Notes: generated by a model from the letters alone, not told the origin. Positions 20,115 to 30,659 are shown, counted from the first letter of the stretch. The stretch: DNA of 60,817 nt from an uncultured Granulosicoccaceae bacterium (GCA_937922945.1 CAKZUP010000060.1:1-60817); one strand, 5' to 3'. Numbers and translations are program-made.

Positions 20115-22022
20115 TTATTGGCTGATCGTTACATCTGCTTTTTCGCGCAAATTGGCAATGACTGCTGAAAGCTCAGCTTGCCCCAGTCGCGTGTTGACGA
20201 TTTGCGTATCGCCTGTGTCGTCGTCTGCAGCTTCCGGGGTTTCAACCGCTTTCAATGCATACGCTACGCGATCGCCGTTTTGCAGTGCGACCGACTTCAC
20301 TAATACTTTGCCTTCAGCAGGTTTTGCCAGTGCATAGATTTCCGATACTGCACTCGCATCTATAACCGTTGATTGCCGTGTTAATACTTCATTTGAAGTG
20401 GCTGTCGCTGTTTCGTCATCAGCAGCAACTTTTGATACAGGCGTGCCTTTTAGCATGAGAGCAACAGCAGCTTTGGCAGATTCATCGAGCAGGGTTTCAG
20501 CTTGCTCTTTCTTGAGCGTTGCGACTATGTCGTCGCGAACGTCTTCAATTGACTTTGGTCGTGGCTCTTCATGCTCGAGCACACGAAGGGACAGAACGTG
20601 CCCGGGATTCAATTCAATAAGGTCTGAGTTGTTCAGCGAATCAAGCACCTCTTCACTGAATGCTGCGCCCAATATTCGCGGATCGGCGAATAGTGGATCG
20701 CTTTGCGTATCGACATCAACCCAGTCGGTTTTCTTTAGTTCGACATTCGATGCATCGGCAGCCACTTCCAACGATTCAGGATCGCTGGCAATGCTCTCTT
20801 CCATGGCTGTGCGAAGCTCAAGAAATTCGGAATCGGCCGCGTTGTTCTGCAAAAGCGAAACGATGCTCTCTTTTACTTCTTCGTATGGTGTAACAACCGC
20901 AGGGGCATAGTTGTCCAGCTGGATTAAATGCAGGCCGAACTGCGTTTGAACCACATCACTGAGCGCGTTCTCAGGCGTTAATGCTTCAGCTGCAGTGACA
21001 TACTGCGCTTCCATAAATGAAGGCTCTAGTTGCCCAAGACTACCACCAGATTGTGCTGAACCAATATCTTCAGATACTTCCTTCGCCACGTCGGCAAAGG
21101 CTTCACCAGCTTCGATGCGTGCTTTTATAGCGTTCATTTCTGCTGTTCGTTCTGCGACAGTATCTGTGTCGTCGATGTCGGCAATTTCCAGAAGAATATG
21201 CGAAGTTTCCCTGACTTCAGGTGTGGTCACATAATCAGATTGAAATTCATTATAGTGAGCTTGCGCGTCTTCTTCGCTAATCTCGATTCCAGCCGCAAGA
21301 TCAGCCTTCTTTAATTCAATGTATTCAAATTTACCGCGCTGAGGGAACATGTAATTGTCGGCGTTCTCTTCAAAGTGAGCATTGATTTGTTCGTCACTGA
21401 TTTCAATGGTCTCTATGGCTTTATCGACTGAATAACGCACAAAATCGATGGTGCGTGTTTGTTTGCTTAATGCATCCAAGCGTTTGCTTTCGCTTGGTAA
21501 TTGAAAACTGGTTGCTTCAACACCTGCTCGAAACTGTGTGACGGCGGCGTTGGCACGCAGCGATTCTTCATACGTGGCAACATTACTGAGACTACCGCGA
21601 ATCATGTCCTGATAACGCTCAGAACTGAACTCACCATCAACATGGAAGCGGGTGTCGTTTCGAATAGCACGACCCAGTGTCTCATCGCCTACCGCAAATT
21701 TCTGGTCTTCGACAGTGTTGCGCACAACGATGTCGGTGACCAATCCGTCCAGAGCCTGCTGTCGAATGGACTCATCGGACATCAAGTTCGATGGAATGTT
21801 TCCGCCAAACATTTGTTGGTATTGCTGACGCAGGCTGTTGTAAGCACGATCGACCTGCTGTTCGTTTATCTCTACCCCGTCAACTTCAGCAACATCGGCA
21901 TAGCCACCACCAGCAAAGTAGGAGCCAATGCCCACGAGTGCGAACGGAATACAAATTAATGTTATCAAGGTGTACTTGATAGGCTTGGAGTTGCGAACAG
22001 TTTCTCTAATGTCCAATAACAT
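20115..22022 (-). CDS. ppiD: Periplasmic folding chaperone PpiD (parvulin-type)
   Basis: PpiD is anchored in the inner membrane at the exit of the Sec channel and helps newly exported proteins. One N-terminal membrane helix (KYTLITLICIPFALVGIGSYFAG) is preceded by a short positively charged cytoplasmic segment. SurA-like helical regions flank a parvulin domain near residues 260-360 (VRETSHILLEI ... GGSLGQLEPSFMEAQYVTAA ... TQFGLHLIQLD). PpiD parvulin domains are often catalytically weak. Length 635 is close to 623 in E. coli. It lies downstream of hupB and the two tRNAs, as in Pseudomonas. Confidence 0.92.
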   Translation of the reverse strand: MLLDIRETVRNSKPIKYTLITLICIPFALVGIGSYFAGGGYADVAEVDGVEINEQQVDRAYNSLRQQYQQMFGGNIPSNLMSDESIRQQALDGLVTDIVVRNTVEDQKFAVGDETLGRAIRNDTRFHVDGEFSSERYQDMIRGSLSNVATYEESLRANAAVTQFRAGVEATSFQLPSESKRLDALSKQTRTIDFVRYSVDKAIETIEISDEQINAHFEENADNYMFPQRGKFEYIELKKADLAAGIEISEEDAQAHYNEFQSDYVTTPEVRETSHILLEIADIDDTDTVAERTAEMNAIKARIEAGEAFADVAKEVSEDIGSAQSGGSLGQLEPSFMEAQYVTAAEALTPENALSDVVQTQFGLHLIQLDNYAPAVVTPYEEVKESIVSLLQNNAADSEFLELRTAMEESIASDPESLEVAADASNVELKKTDWVDVDTQSDPLFADPRILGAAFSEEVLDSLNNSDLIELNPGHVLSLRVLEHEEPRPKSIEDVRDDIVATLKKEQAETLLDESAKAAVALMLKGTPVSKVAADDETATATSNEVLTRQSTVIDASAVSEIYALAKPAEGKVLVKSVALQNGDRVAYALKAVETPEAADDDTGDTQIVNTRLGQAELSAVIANLREKADVTISQ

Positions 22023-22195
22023 AATGGAGACCTAGGCTAACAGCGAATTCGTTAATTTAATCTTGCATCTTTTGCTCCAAAGACAAGGGCTTTCGAGCAC
22101 TGCAGGCAAGCGCAGTTTAAGAAAAATAGCACTTTTACAACATTACCGTAGCCAAAACTGCGGCAAGCAGACTGCGACTAAAACAAAATGGGCAC

Positions 22196-22218
22196 AAAAA
22201 AGGGTGCTTAAAGCACCC
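22196..22218 (-). terminator. Intrinsic terminator after tRNA-Asp
   Basis: A GGGTGCT / AGCACCC stem (22202-22218) with a short TAA loop is followed on the minus strand by six uridines (A run 22196-22201). It lies 72 bp past the tRNA-Asp 3' end and would close the hupB-tRNA transcript before ppiD. Confidence 0.8.
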
Positions 22219-22289
22219 CTTCTCTACTTTAACACTCTAAGAGCTTAACGTTTCACATACGGAAAAGAAGTCAAATCTCTTTTTGTCGT

Positions 22290-22366
22290 TGGCGGAGCGG
22301 ACGGGACTCGAACCCGCGACCCCCGGCGTGACAGGCCGGTATTCTAACCAACTGAACTACCGCTCC
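22290..22366 (-). tRNA. tRNA-Asp (GUC)
   Basis: A 77-base cloverleaf with encoded CCA. Acceptor GGAGCGG pairs with CCGCTCC, the anticodon loop CTGTCAC holds GTC, and the T-loop is TTCGAGT. It lies downstream of tRNA-Val in the same direction. Confidence 0.97.
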
Positions 22367-22500
22367 AAATTAGTTCCAGGGTCTGATTATAGACTAGCTG
22401 ATGAAAAATCAACTGGCTAATCGTCGCCTGTTTAACACTTACTAAAGACTTCAGCTACATTAACAAAATTGCCTAAACGAATTTTGTCTGACTGCACTTC

Positions 22501-22548
22501 TTCTGACTAACGCGTCTTCTAACTAACGTGCCTTCTAACTAACGTGTT
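22501..22548. repeat. Three 16-bp tandem repeats between tRNA-Val and tRNA-Asp
   Basis: The units TTCTGACTAACGCGTC, TTCTAACTAACGTGCC and TTCTAACTAACGTGTT follow each other without a gap at 22501, 22517 and 22533. Weaker partial copies (TTGTCTGACTGCACTT before, GTCTGTTTGCAGTCT after) extend the pattern. It has no coding potential. Confidence 0.8.
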
Positions 22549-22643
22549 GTCTGTTTGCAGTCTACTCTAACCAATCGTCTGTCGAACTTACTATGCACTT
22601 GCTTTGTTCGCTAACCTAGCGAAAAACCAGCCGTGCAAATACT

Positions 22644-22719
22644 TGGTGGGTGCTGAGGGGATCGAACCCCCGACCCTCGCCTTGTAAGGGCGATGCTCTA
22701 CCAGCTGAGCTAAGCACCC
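22644..22719 (-). tRNA. tRNA-Val (UAC)
   Basis: A 76-base cloverleaf with encoded CCA. Acceptor GGGTGCT pairs with AGCACCC; the anticodon stem TCGCC/GGCGA encloses CTTACAA with anticodon TAC. Its 5' end is only 9 bases after the hupB stop codon, so it is almost certainly cut out of the hupB message. Confidence 0.97.
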
Positions 22720-22728
22720 CAAGCCGGA

Positions 22729-23001
22729 CTAGTTTACAGTTTCTTTTAATGCTTTACCAGCTTTAAAGCTAGGAACATTTGAAGCAGCAATAGCCAGTGG
22801 CTCACCAGTGCGTGGATTACGACCAGTTCGAGCCTCACGACGTCTTACAAGAAAGGTGCCGAATCCTACCAGCGTTACTTGCTCACCGTCTTTCAGTGCA
22901 TCTGCTACAGAATCGAGTACAGCATCGACCGCTGCAGCTGCTTCTGTTTTAGACATATCGGCCTTCGCCGCTACCGCATCAACAAATTCAGCTTTGTTCA
23001 T
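22729..23001 (-). CDS. hupB: DNA-binding protein HU-beta
   Basis: HU is an abundant nucleoid protein that bends DNA. The 90-residue product starts MNKAEFVDAVAAKADMSKTE and carries the DNA-arm region RRREARTGRNPRTGEPLAI with the intercalating proline. It lies between lon and the tRNA-Val/tRNA-Asp pair. A perfect TATAAT box lies 71 bp upstream, so it has its own promoter in addition to any read-through from lon. Confidence 0.97.
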   Translation of the reverse strand: MNKAEFVDAVAAKADMSKTEAAAAVDAVLDSVADALKDGEQVTLVGFGTFLVRRREARTGRNPRTGEPLAIAASNVPSFKAGKALKETVN

Positions 23002-23041
23002 TTAATGCTATCCCCGCAATTTTTCTTTTAGAAAGTGGAAA

Positions 23042-23077
23042 CACTGACGCAAGATCGCGTCAGTGCTCTTAATTATA
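23042..23077 (-). promoter_or_regulatory. hupB promoter -10 box and 5'-UTR stem-loop
   Basis: On the minus strand a perfect TATAAT lies at 23077-23072; the region 17 bases upstream (TTTAGC) is a weak -35 box. A start about 6-7 bases downstream would place transcription right at a 9-bp perfect stem-loop, CACTGACGC / GCGTCAGTG (23042-23065), making it the first element of the message. Confidence 0.5.
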
Positions 23078-23096
23078 ATAATACGTCATAAAAGGC

Positions 23097-23121
23097 TAAA
23101 AACCCACTGTTCTAGCGGGTT
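23097..23121 (-). terminator. Candidate terminator after lon
   Basis: Minus-strand RNA AACCCGC-loop-GTGGGTT (23121-23101) is followed by a short uridine run and another U-rich stretch. It lies about 100 bp past the lon stop and just upstream of the hupB -10 box. Confidence 0.5.
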
Positions 23122-23220
23122 ACAGCCTGTGAAATATCAGCCATTGGCTGTAAAAAACATCGAATACACCCATAGTTCTAGACTGGATACTCACTATTGG
23201 CAAGTATGTCCGCCAATTTT

Positions 23221-25746
23221 TTAGTGATGTTGGATGTTTGTACCACCACCTTTGGTTGTTGATTCTGCAGTACCTTTGGCTTTTTCACCAATTGCAGCAG
23301 GCTTGTTGGCGGGAGACGATTCCAGAGCCAGATCGAGAACTTCATCGATCCATTGCACCGGATGTATCTCTAAACCGGACAAAATTTCGTCAGAAATTTC
23401 GGTTAAATCTTTCTCATTTTCCTTCGGAATGACAACAACTCTGACACCACCTCTCTGAGCGGCAAGGAGTTTTTCCTTCAGGCCACCAATCGGGAGCACT
23501 TCTCCACGCAGCGTAATCTCTCCTGTCATCGCGACATCTGCGCGAACCGGCACCTGAGTCAGCGATGAGACCAACGCGGTACACATGCCCACACCAGCAC
23601 TCGGACCATCCTTCGGCGTCGCTCCCTCTGGCACGTGCACATGCAAATCATGTTTCTCATGAAAATCGTCGGGCAAGCCAAGGCTTTCGGTGCGACTCCT
23701 GACAACCATCATGGCAGCCTGTATGGACTCTTGCATGACATCACCCAACTTACCGGTATAGGAGAGCTTCCCTTTACCGGGAACGATAGCCGATTCAATG
23801 GTCAGCAATTCACCACCCACTTGTGTCCAAGCCAAACCAGTGACTTGACCAATTTGATTATTCTTATCGGCACGACCAAAGCGGAATCGCTCAACACCCA
23901 GATAATCCGCAAGATTCTCGGCACTGACAATCACCTTGTTGCTATCGCCAACGTCGACTTGCGCATCGGAACCGGTATTTTCATTGTCTTCAGAAACGGT
24001 ACTACCTGAGGCTTTGTTATCTGGAGCTTCATGATCCATTACTTCTCGCACCACTTTACGACACACTTTGGATATCTCACGTTCCAGATTTCGTACGCCT
24101 GCTTCTCGAGTATAAGAACGCACCATCGACATAATTGCATCGTCAGTGATATCCAACTCTGAATTTTTCAAACCGTTGTCTTTCATTTTTCTCGGTACAA
24201 GATAACGATCGGCGATATTGAATTTCTCCTGCTCGGTATAACCTGGAATACGAATCACTTCCATACGATCAAGTAGCGGCTCAGGAATATTCATCGTGTT
24301 TGCTGTAGCAACAAACATAACGTCTGATAAATCAAACTCTACTTCGAGATAGTGATCGGTAAACGTGTGGTTTTGCTCAGGATCGAGCACCTCAAGCAAC
24401 GCCGAAGACGGATCGCCCCGAAAGTCGGTCGACATTTTATCTATTTCATCGAGCAGAATAAGCGGGTTGCGTTTTCCAACCTTTGTCAGGTTTTGCACAA
24501 TTTTGCCCGGCATAGAGCCTATATACGTTCTTCTGTGACCTCTAATTTCCGCTTCATCGCGAACACCACCAAGCGCCATTCGACTAAACTTACGACCTGT
24601 TGCTCTCGCTATCGATTTGCCTAAGGAGGTTTTCCCAACGCCCGGTGGGCCCACCAGACAAAGAATTGGACCTTTCGCCTTTTTGACTCTGCGCTGCACG
24701 GCAAGATATTCAAGAATACGCTCTTTGACTTTTTCAAGGCCGTAGTGATCGTCTTCAAGCACTTTCTCGGCATCAGCCATGGTGTTATGCAGCTTGGATT
24801 TTTTCTTCCAAGGCAAACTAACCAAGGTATCGATATAGTTACGCACAACCGTTGCTTCGGCTGACATCGGCGACATCATCTTCAGCTTGTTAAGTTCACC
24901 ACTGGCTTTTTTGCGAGCTTCTTTTGATAAACCTTTCTTTTCAATTTTGGCAGCCAGGCCTTCCAATTCATTTGGTACGTCGTCCATCTCACCAAGCTCT
25001 TTCTGAATGGCTTTCATTTGCTCATTCAGATAGTACTCACGCTGGCTCTTTTCCATTTGCTGCTTAACCCGACCGCGAACACGTTTTTCGACTTGCAGTA
25101 AATCGAGTTCCGATTCCATGAGGCTGAGCAGATGCTCAAGTCGTTCAGTTGCATTGAACTGCTCAAGAATTTTTTGTTTCTCATCGACCTTCAAAGACAT
25201 TTGCGCAGCAATCATGTCAGCCAATCGATCGGGATCTTCAACGCCCGCTATAGAGCTCAAAATTTCAGGTGGCACCTTTTTGTTCATTTTCACGTACTGA
25301 TCGAACATGCTTGTTACGGTTCGCATCAGCATGCCGACGTCTTTGTCAGCCTGTTCCGACTCATCGACTTTCGGTTGTTCATAAGTTGCACTAAAAAAAC
25401 CAGCATCCGAATACTGTGTTTTCGCAAGCTTGACTCGCTTCTGACCTTCTACCAATACCTTGATGGTACTGTTAGGTAATTTCAGCAATTGCAGTATGGT
25501 TGCGACGGTTCCAACTTCGTGAATATCGTCAGGACCGGGCTCGTCAATGGAGGCACTCGTTTGCGCCGCTAAAATAATACGCTTGTCTTTCGCCATGGCG
25601 GCATCAAGCGCCTCAATAGATTTCTCGCGGCCAACAAACAATGGAATAACCATATGCGGATACACAACAACATCTCGCAATGGCAAAACCGGTAACAATT
25701 CAGGTTGATTATCTACTTCGTTCGTATTCGATTCAGAATCTGACAT
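23221..25746 (-). CDS. lon: ATP-dependent protease Lon
   Basis: Lon is a soluble hexamer that unfolds and degrades damaged and regulatory proteins. Domain order is N-terminal LON domain ([20 protein letters not shown]), helical linker, AAA+ ATPase with Walker [16 protein letters not shown] and Walker [11 protein letters not shown], then the Ser-Lys peptidase with [13 protein letters not shown] and [14 protein letters not shown] poorly conserved acidic insert of about 25 residues lies near residues 590-620, before DYLGVERF. I placed the start at the second ATG (25746), six bases after AGGA; the first ATG at 25752 is only abutted by it. A heat-shock-like promoter lies upstream. Confidence 0.96.
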   Translation of the reverse strand: MSDSESNTNEVDNQPELLPVLPLRDVVVYPHMVIPLFVGREKSIEALDAAMAKDKRIILAAQTSASIDEPGPDDIHEVGTVATILQLLKLPNSTIKVLVEGQKRVKLAKTQYSDAGFFSATYEQPKVDESEQADKDVGMLMRTVTSMFDQYVKMNKKVPPEILSSIAGVEDPDRLADMIAAQMSLKVDEKQKILEQFNATERLEHLLSLMESELDLLQVEKRVRGRVKQQMEKSQREYYLNEQMKAIQKELGEMDDVPNELEGLAAKIEKKGLSKEARKKASGELNKLKMMSPMSAEATVVRNYIDTLVSLPWKKKSKLHNTMADAEKVLEDDHYGLEKVKERILEYLAVQRRVKKAKGPILCLVGPPGVGKTSLGKSIARATGRKFSRMALGGVRDEAEIRGHRRTYIGSMPGKIVQNLTKVGKRNPLILLDEIDKMSTDFRGDPSSALLEVLDPEQNHTFTDHYLEVEFDLSDVMFVATANTMNIPEPLLDRMEVIRIPGYTEQEKFNIADRYLVPRKMKDNGLKNSELDITDDAIMSMVRSYTREAGVRNLEREISKVCRKVVREVMDHEAPDNKASGSTVSEDNENTGSDAQVDVGDSNKVIVSAENLADYLGVERFRFGRADKNNQIGQVTGLAWTQVGGELLTIESAIVPGKGKLSYTGKLGDVMQESIQAAMMVVRSRTESLGLPDDFHEKHDLHVHVPEGATPKDGPSAGVGMCTALVSSLTQVPVRADVAMTGEITLRGEVLPIGGLKEKLLAAQRGGVRVVVIPKENEKDLTEISDEILSGLEIHPVQWIDEVLDLALESSPANKPAAIGEKAKGTAESTTKGGGTNIQHH

Positions 25747-25812
25747 CCACATTCCTGGGTGTGTTAATCGTTAGCGTTACGTTCAAAAACGCTTTTTAGC
25801 ATACACGACATA

Positions 25813-25838
25813 ATGGCTACATAACCGCAAAATTCAAG
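25813..25838 (-). promoter_or_regulatory. Candidate heat-shock (sigma-32) promoter of lon
   Basis: The minus strand shows CTTGAA (25838-25833), 14 bases, then AGCCAT (25818-25813). The sigma-32 consensus is CTTGAAA, 11-16 bases, then CCCCAT, so the -35 part is perfect and the -10 part is partial. It lies 67 bp before the lon start. lon is a known sigma-32 target in enterics. Confidence 0.45.
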
Positions 25839-26048
25839 CATTTGGCACTCGAACTAGTTACATTTATGTGTTGAGTACGATTAAAAAGTTTGTCACAGTT
25901 AACACCAATAAGCCTATAACTCGTGTGGCCTTTCGCTCTGTTCCGAACAAGAGAGTGATGTAAATTCAAATGGGAAAGCAAAATTACGTTGAATAACGTG
26001 TGCTTAGCGCCCCCCAATACGGCAAGAATTGCCACAAATTTTGGGCAC

Positions 26049-26076
26049 AAAAAACCCGGCACTTGCCGGGTTTTTT
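26049..26076 (-). terminator. Strong terminator after clpX
   Basis: CCCGGC-ACTT-GCCGGG (26055-26070) is flanked by six A on the left and six T on the right, so it is a symmetrical intrinsic terminator. It lies 23 bp past the clpX stop. The remaining 200 bp up to lon hold the candidate sigma-32 promoter and no gene that I can see. Confidence 0.9.
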
Positions 26077-26098
26077 GAGAATATCAAATGATTATTGA

Positions 26099-27391
26099 TT
26101 AATCATCGGATGCTGCACGTCGATACTTTTCTTCCTCTATGACCTTTTCTTGTCCTTCAAGGAGCAAATAGGGCTTACATTCACCCCGTACCACCGCGCC
26201 GTCCAGAATCACCTTCTTTACATTTTCAAGTCGTGGCAATTCATACATAGTTTCAAGCAATACATTCTCAAGAATGGTACGCAAACCTCGAGCACCTGTT
26301 TTACGTTCTAACGAATTCTTTGCCACTGCCTGCAATGCATCTTTTCTAAATTCGATATCGACGTCTTCCATGGAAAGCAGTTTCTCGTACTGCTTGGTAA
26401 TCGCGTTCTTTGGCTCAACCAGTATTCGAACCAGCGACTCTTCATCGAGTTCTTCAAGGGTTGCGACAACCGGTAAGCGACCGACGAATTCCGGGATTAA
26501 ACCGAATTGAATAAGATCTTGCGCCTCAACGTCCAGCAACATTTCGCCGATGTTCTTGCTATCGTCTTTCGATTTCACTTCAGCAGCGAAACCGATACCG
26601 CCCTTTTCTGAGCGCTCCTGAATAATCTTCTCGAGGCCGGCAAATGCACCACCGCAAACGAAAAGGATATTGGATGTATCAACTTGCAGAAATTCCTGCT
26701 GAGGATGCTTACGCCCACCTTGTGGTGGCACCGAAGCAACCGTGCCTTCAATTAATTTGAGCAACGCCTGCTGCACACCTTCACCCGAAACATCGCGCGT
26801 TATCGACGGGTTATCGGACTTTCTGGAAATCTTGTCGATTTCATCGATGTATACGATACCGGTTTGAGCCTTTTCGACATCGTAGTCGCATTTTTGCAGA
26901 AGCTTCTGAATGATATTTTCAACGTCTTCACCAACATACCCCGCCTCAGTAAGCGTGGTTGCATCCGCAATGGTGAAAGGGACATTTAACGTGCGAGCCA
27001 GTGTTTCGGCTAACAGCGTTTTACCAGAGCCTGTTGGGCCGATGAGCAAAATGTTACTTTTTGCTAATTCGACATCACCTTTCTTGTCTTTGTACTCAAG
27101 ACGCTTGTAATGGTTGTATACCGCAACCGAGAGAATCTTCTTTGCAGTACTTTGACCGATGACGTAGGAATCGAGAAGCTCGTTAATCTCGTGTGGCTTC
27201 GGCAGCGAACTTTCGTCCGTATCGAGTTGCTCCTGCATTTCTTCTGTGATGATATCGTTGCATAAATCAACGCACTCATCGCATATAAACACAGAAGGAC
27301 CCGCAATGAGCTTGCGAACCTCGTGCTGGCTTTTACCGCAAAACGAGCAGTAAAGCAGCTTACCGTCTTCTTTCTTGTTATCTTCGCTCAT
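26099..27391 (-). CDS. clpX: Clp protease ATPase subunit ClpX
   Basis: ClpX unfolds substrates such as ssrA-tagged proteins and feeds them to ClpP. The N-terminal zinc domain has four cysteines (CSFCGKSQ near residue 15 and [10 protein letters not shown] near 35). Walker A is [15 protein letters not shown], Walker B is [11 protein letters not shown], and the ClpP-docking loop region has IGFAAEV, where the usual form is IGFGA or similar. Length 430 is normal. It follows clpP by 185 bp, which contains a long stem-loop and perhaps a promoter. Confidence 0.97.
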   Translation of the reverse strand: MSEDNKKEDGKLLYCSFCGKSQHEVRKLIAGPSVFICDECVDLCNDIITEEMQEQLDTDESSLPKPHEINELLDSYVIGQSTAKKILSVAVYNHYKRLEYKDKKGDVELAKSNILLIGPTGSGKTLLAETLARTLNVPFTIADATTLTEAGYVGEDVENIIQKLLQKCDYDVEKAQTGIVYIDEIDKISRKSDNPSITRDVSGEGVQQALLKLIEGTVASVPPQGGRKHPQQEFLQVDTSNILFVCGGAFAGLEKIIQERSEKGGIGFAAEVKSKDDSKNIGEMLLDVEAQDLIQFGLIPEFVGRLPVVATLEELDEESLVRILVEPKNAITKQYEKLLSMEDVDIEFRKDALQAVAKNSLERKTGARGLRTILENVLLETMYELPRLENVKKVILDGAVVRGECKPYLLLEGQEKVIEEEKYRRAASDD

Positions 27392-27456
27392 GCTTTTCTA
27401 ACCTTTGCCCTCTCAACACCTTGCCGTGTTTTTCGTGACATTTCAAGTAGGCATGA

Positions 27457-27488
27457 GTGACCGTGCTCAATGTTGATGAGACGGTCAC
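27457..27488. other. Stem-loop in the clpP-clpX spacer
   Basis: GTGACCGT-G-CTCA pairs with TGAG-ACGGTCAC, 12 base pairs with one bulged G and a six-base loop. There is no uridine run after it, so it is more likely a processing or stability element, or an operator-like inverted repeat, than a terminator. Confidence 0.5.
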
Positions 27489-27576
27489 AGCCAGTTGAAA
27501 CGTGTGTCACATGCCCCTGTTCTATATTTGTACAATTCAGGAGTCTTTTTGCTAATTAGTGACTAACACAAACTAA

Positions 27577-28281
27577 TTAGTCCGTTTTGTCCTCATCGGG
27601 TGATACCGTACCAGCACTGGCAACATCGAGCTCACCTGCGCGAGAATGCACAATTCTGTCTACCAGACCGTACGCTAGCGCATCGTCCGCCGTCATAAAA
27701 TTGTCTCGTTCTGTATCTGCCTGCACTTTTTCAGGCGTTTGATTACAGTGGCCAGCCATTAATTTGTTCATGCGCTCTTTCATGGAAAGAATTTCTCTTG
27801 CATGAATATCTATATCGGTCGCCTGACCTTGAAATCCAGCCGAAGGCTGATGAATCATGACACGGGAATTCGGTAACAAGAAACGTTTGCCGGGAGCACC
27901 AGCCGCCAGCAGAAATGCCCCCATGCTGGCTGCCTGACCAATACAGAGCGTACTGACTTGCGGCTTGATGAACTGCATGGTGTCATAGATTGCCATGCCC
28001 GCTGTAACTGAACCACCCGGTGAATTGATGTAAAGCGATATTTCTTTATCCGGATTTTCGGACTCCAGAAACAACAATTGCGCAACGACCACATTGGCCA
28101 TGTAGTCTTCAACCTGCCCAACCATGAATATCACTCGCTCTTTGAGAAGGCGCGAATAAATATCGAATGAACGCTCGCCACGAGGCGTCTGTTCGATAAC
28201 CATGGGAACCATGACATTTGCAGATACGTCGGGAGCACTGCCGCCAGGCATTGCCGATGATGATGTAAAGCCAAAACTCAT
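27577..28281 (-). CDS. clpP: Clp protease proteolytic subunit ClpP
   Basis: ClpP forms the double heptamer barrel that degrades substrates delivered by ClpX. The catalytic triad is visible: serine in [14 protein letters not shown], histidine in [15 protein letters not shown], aspartate in [16 protein letters not shown]. The protein is 234 residues against 207 in E. coli. The extra length is split between a Ser/Gly-rich N-terminus (likely a propeptide, cut before [14 protein letters not shown]) and a C-terminal tail. It lies 20 bp downstream of tig, so tig and clpP share a transcript. Confidence 0.97.
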   Translation of the reverse strand: MSFGFTSSSAMPGGSAPDVSANVMVPMVIEQTPRGERSFDIYSRLLKERVIFMVGQVEDYMANVVVAQLLFLESENPDKEISLYINSPGGSVTAGMAIYDTMQFIKPQVSTLCIGQAASMGAFLLAAGAPGKRFLLPNSRVMIHQPSAGFQGQATDIDIHAREILSMKERMNKLMAGHCNQTPEKVQADTERDNFMTADDALAYGLVDRIVHSRAGELDVASAGTVSPDEDKTD

Positions 28282-28301
28282 GGTCAGTTTTCTCTCAATT
28301 T

Positions 28302-29621
28302 TTATTCGGTTGCAGTATCCGCTTGCGGCGGATTCATCATGTCCTGAAAAGAACGTTTCTCTTCTGTGACGGTTGAAGCATCCAGCACCGTTGCTGTCAC
28401 TGCTTCTTCCAACACTAATCCCTCAACGTTTCTCAGCATTTCAGGATTACTATAATAGTAGTCGATTACCTGCTGCGGGTCCTGATAGGATGCCGCCATG
28501 GTTTCAACTTGCTCTCTCACCGCCGCTGCGTCTGCCTTGATTTCGCTCTTTTGAACGATTTCACCGACAACCAAACCCAATCTAACCCGTCTTTCAGCCT
28601 GCTCTGAAAACAGCTCGTCGGACAAAAAGGACGCGTCGGTGTCTGCAGGCATTTGTTGCATCATTTGTTCCCGCTGACGCCCTATTTCCTCTTTAACCAG
28701 CGCAGCTGGGATATCAATGGGATTTAACTCGAGTAACCCATCCATAATCTGGGTTTTAATCTCATTATCAACCCTCTGTTTGAGCTCGCGCTCCATATTC
28801 TTAGTTATATCGGCCTTCAGGCTCTCAATCGTACCGTCTTCGATACCAAAACTTTTAACTAGCTCTTCATTCAGCTCAGGAAGAAATGATTCCTTGACCT
28901 CGTGCACGTTTATATCGAACTCGGCAGCCTTGCCTGCCAGATGCTCAGCCTGATATTCCTCTGGAAATGTGACCTGGATTGTCTTTGCGTCGCCCGCCGA
29001 GAGGCCGATAAGCTGCGATTCGAAGCCCTCAATCATTTGCCCAGAACCCAGAACTAACGGTGCTTTTTCCGCTTTGCCACCGTCAAACTCTTCGCCATCA
29101 ATCCTGCCGGTGAAATCAATGACAATCTGATCATCATTTTCTGATGCACGTTCAACCACTTGGTAATCAGTACGCTGTTTGCGCAGCGAGTCGATCATTT
29201 CGTCGACATCTGAGTCAAGAATCTCAACCATAGGTTTGGTGACGGCGATTTTGTCATTGAATACCGGCTCGAACTCTGGATACACCTCGAAGGTTGCAAT
29301 GTAACTAAAACCATCCGCGCCATTGTCCTGCTCGTCTTCCGGTGCAATCTCTGGCTGGCCTGCCGGCCGCAACTCTTCCTGCTGCACAGCATCGTAAAAC
29401 GATTTGTTGATCAGTGACCCGAGCACCTCTGAACGTACCTGAGGTTCGAAGCGTTTCTTCAACACATTGAACGGTACTTTGCCGGGACGAAACCCATTCA
29501 TTCTGGTGGTTTTACTCAGCGATTGCAGACGCTCTGTTACAGCGCTATCAATATCTTCTGCTGGCAACGCGATAGTCATTTTGCGTTGCAAACCCTGGGT
29601 GGTTTCTACGGATACTTGCAT
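28302..29621 (-). CDS. tig: Trigger factor
   Basis: Trigger factor binds the ribosome exit tunnel and shields nascent chains. The three domains are in order: ribosome-binding N-domain with the signature [17 protein letters not shown] near residue 45, a FKBP-like prolyl isomerase domain around residues 160-240 ([19 protein letters not shown]), and the C-terminal helical chaperone arms. Length 439 matches the family. It heads the tig-clpP(-clpX) block, with four tRNA genes upstream on the same strand. Confidence 0.96.
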   Translation of the reverse strand: MQVSVETTQGLQRKMTIALPAEDIDSAVTERLQSLSKTTRMNGFRPGKVPFNVLKKRFEPQVRSEVLGSLINKSFYDAVQQEELRPAGQPEIAPEDEQDNGADGFSYIATFEVYPEFEPVFNDKIAVTKPMVEILDSDVDEMIDSLRKQRTDYQVVERASENDDQIVIDFTGRIDGEEFDGGKAEKAPLVLGSGQMIEGFESQLIGLSAGDAKTIQVTFPEEYQAEHLAGKAAEFDINVHEVKESFLPELNEELVKSFGIEDGTIESLKADITKNMERELKQRVDNEIKTQIMDGLLELNPIDIPAALVKEEIGRQREQMMQQMPADTDASFLSDELFSEQAERRVRLGLVVGEIVQKSEIKADAAAVREQVETMAASYQDPQQVIDYYYSNPEMLRNVEGLVLEEAVTATVLDASTVTEEKRSFQDMMNPPQADTATE

Positions 29622-30049
29622 GATTGCCTCAAATAAAACTACGATCTCATGGCCACACTTACAACGCCGTTCAACCCATCTTCAGCTACAGGTAGCTTTA
29701 ATATGAGTGCCGCGCATCGGTTTTAAAGCGAGCCGGGGTGATGTGTCGGTCAGACGCTCTGACGACACTGAAATATTTAGATGCGAACGAAACAGGGGGA
29801 GTAACACAGCAGGACTGACATTGATACACTGATACTGAATTGGACAATGTAAGATTTCATTCAGGGCTCAGTACATTTTCAAACAACGCTTACCCAAAAC
29901 GGGTTTAGGCACTTAAAGCCAATAGGCATCTGGTTACATTGACATGCTCATGGCTTAGCGCCACAAACTTCCAACTAATCGCCTAAGCTGACCAACACCT
30001 TTCTGGCAACCACATCTTTTGTGGCTTCACACTCTTCACAATTTTAAAG
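29622..30049. other. 428-bp intergenic region between tig and tRNA-Leu
   Basis: There is no convincing open frame. The clearest structure is an 11-bp stem-loop with one bulge (GTGTC-G-GTCAGA / TCTGACGACAC, 29743-29768), with no uridine run. The tig promoter must lie here or further upstream, but I found no well-spaced -35/-10 pair. Confidence 0.5.
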
Positions 30050-30134
<85 letters not shown>

Positions 30135-30582
30135 AATGTACTTACTTTAAATTTGCTGAGCTACCTGCTGCCTACCTGCTGCTTTGTACGTACTGCCTTG
30201 CTTAAACCTGCCCTACCTAATACCTGTGATTCACACGCGTCCCACGTAACGGATCCCACACTACCGCGCTTATTAAAAAACCGCTTAATAAAACGCACTA
30301 GTAATTGCCTGCAGTGATGATAGCCGCTAAACAGGCAATAGTGTTGTAGCTTTCGCTATGTCTCTATTTTGCCAGATTTTATCGTCAAAACGACAATATC
30401 AATCAGTTACTACACACCTTTCTTCTCATTCGTCTTGTTCCAACACGAATTATAGCGGAACGCAACTGAAACTGGAGCAGTTGGGCCTGCTTTCGATAGG
30501 GAACTTGCACAGTTTGACTATCACTATTTGACTGGCCAGATGGGCAAAAACCACTGGTCATATGTCAGCAGTGAATGGTAAG
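30135..30582. other. 448-bp spacer between tRNA-His and tRNA-Leu with an 11-bp tandem repeat
   Basis: No gene is visible. CTACCTGCTGC occurs twice back to back at 30161-30182, and degenerate related words (GTACTGCC, AACCTGCC, TACCTAATACCTG) continue to about 30230. Such a long spacer inside a tRNA row is unusual; each tRNA may have its own promoter. Confidence 0.55.
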
Positions 30583-30659
30583 TGGGGCGAGCGACGGGGA
30601 TTGAACCCGCGACCACGGGAATCACAATCCCGCGCTCTACCAACTGAGCTACGCCCGCC
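30583..30659 (-). tRNA. tRNA-His (GUG)
   Basis: A 77-base cloverleaf counting the extra 5' G(-1) opposite the discriminator C, the hallmark of tRNA-His. The acceptor is GCGGGCG with CGCTCGC, the anticodon loop is TTGTGAT, and CCA is encoded. Confidence 0.97.
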
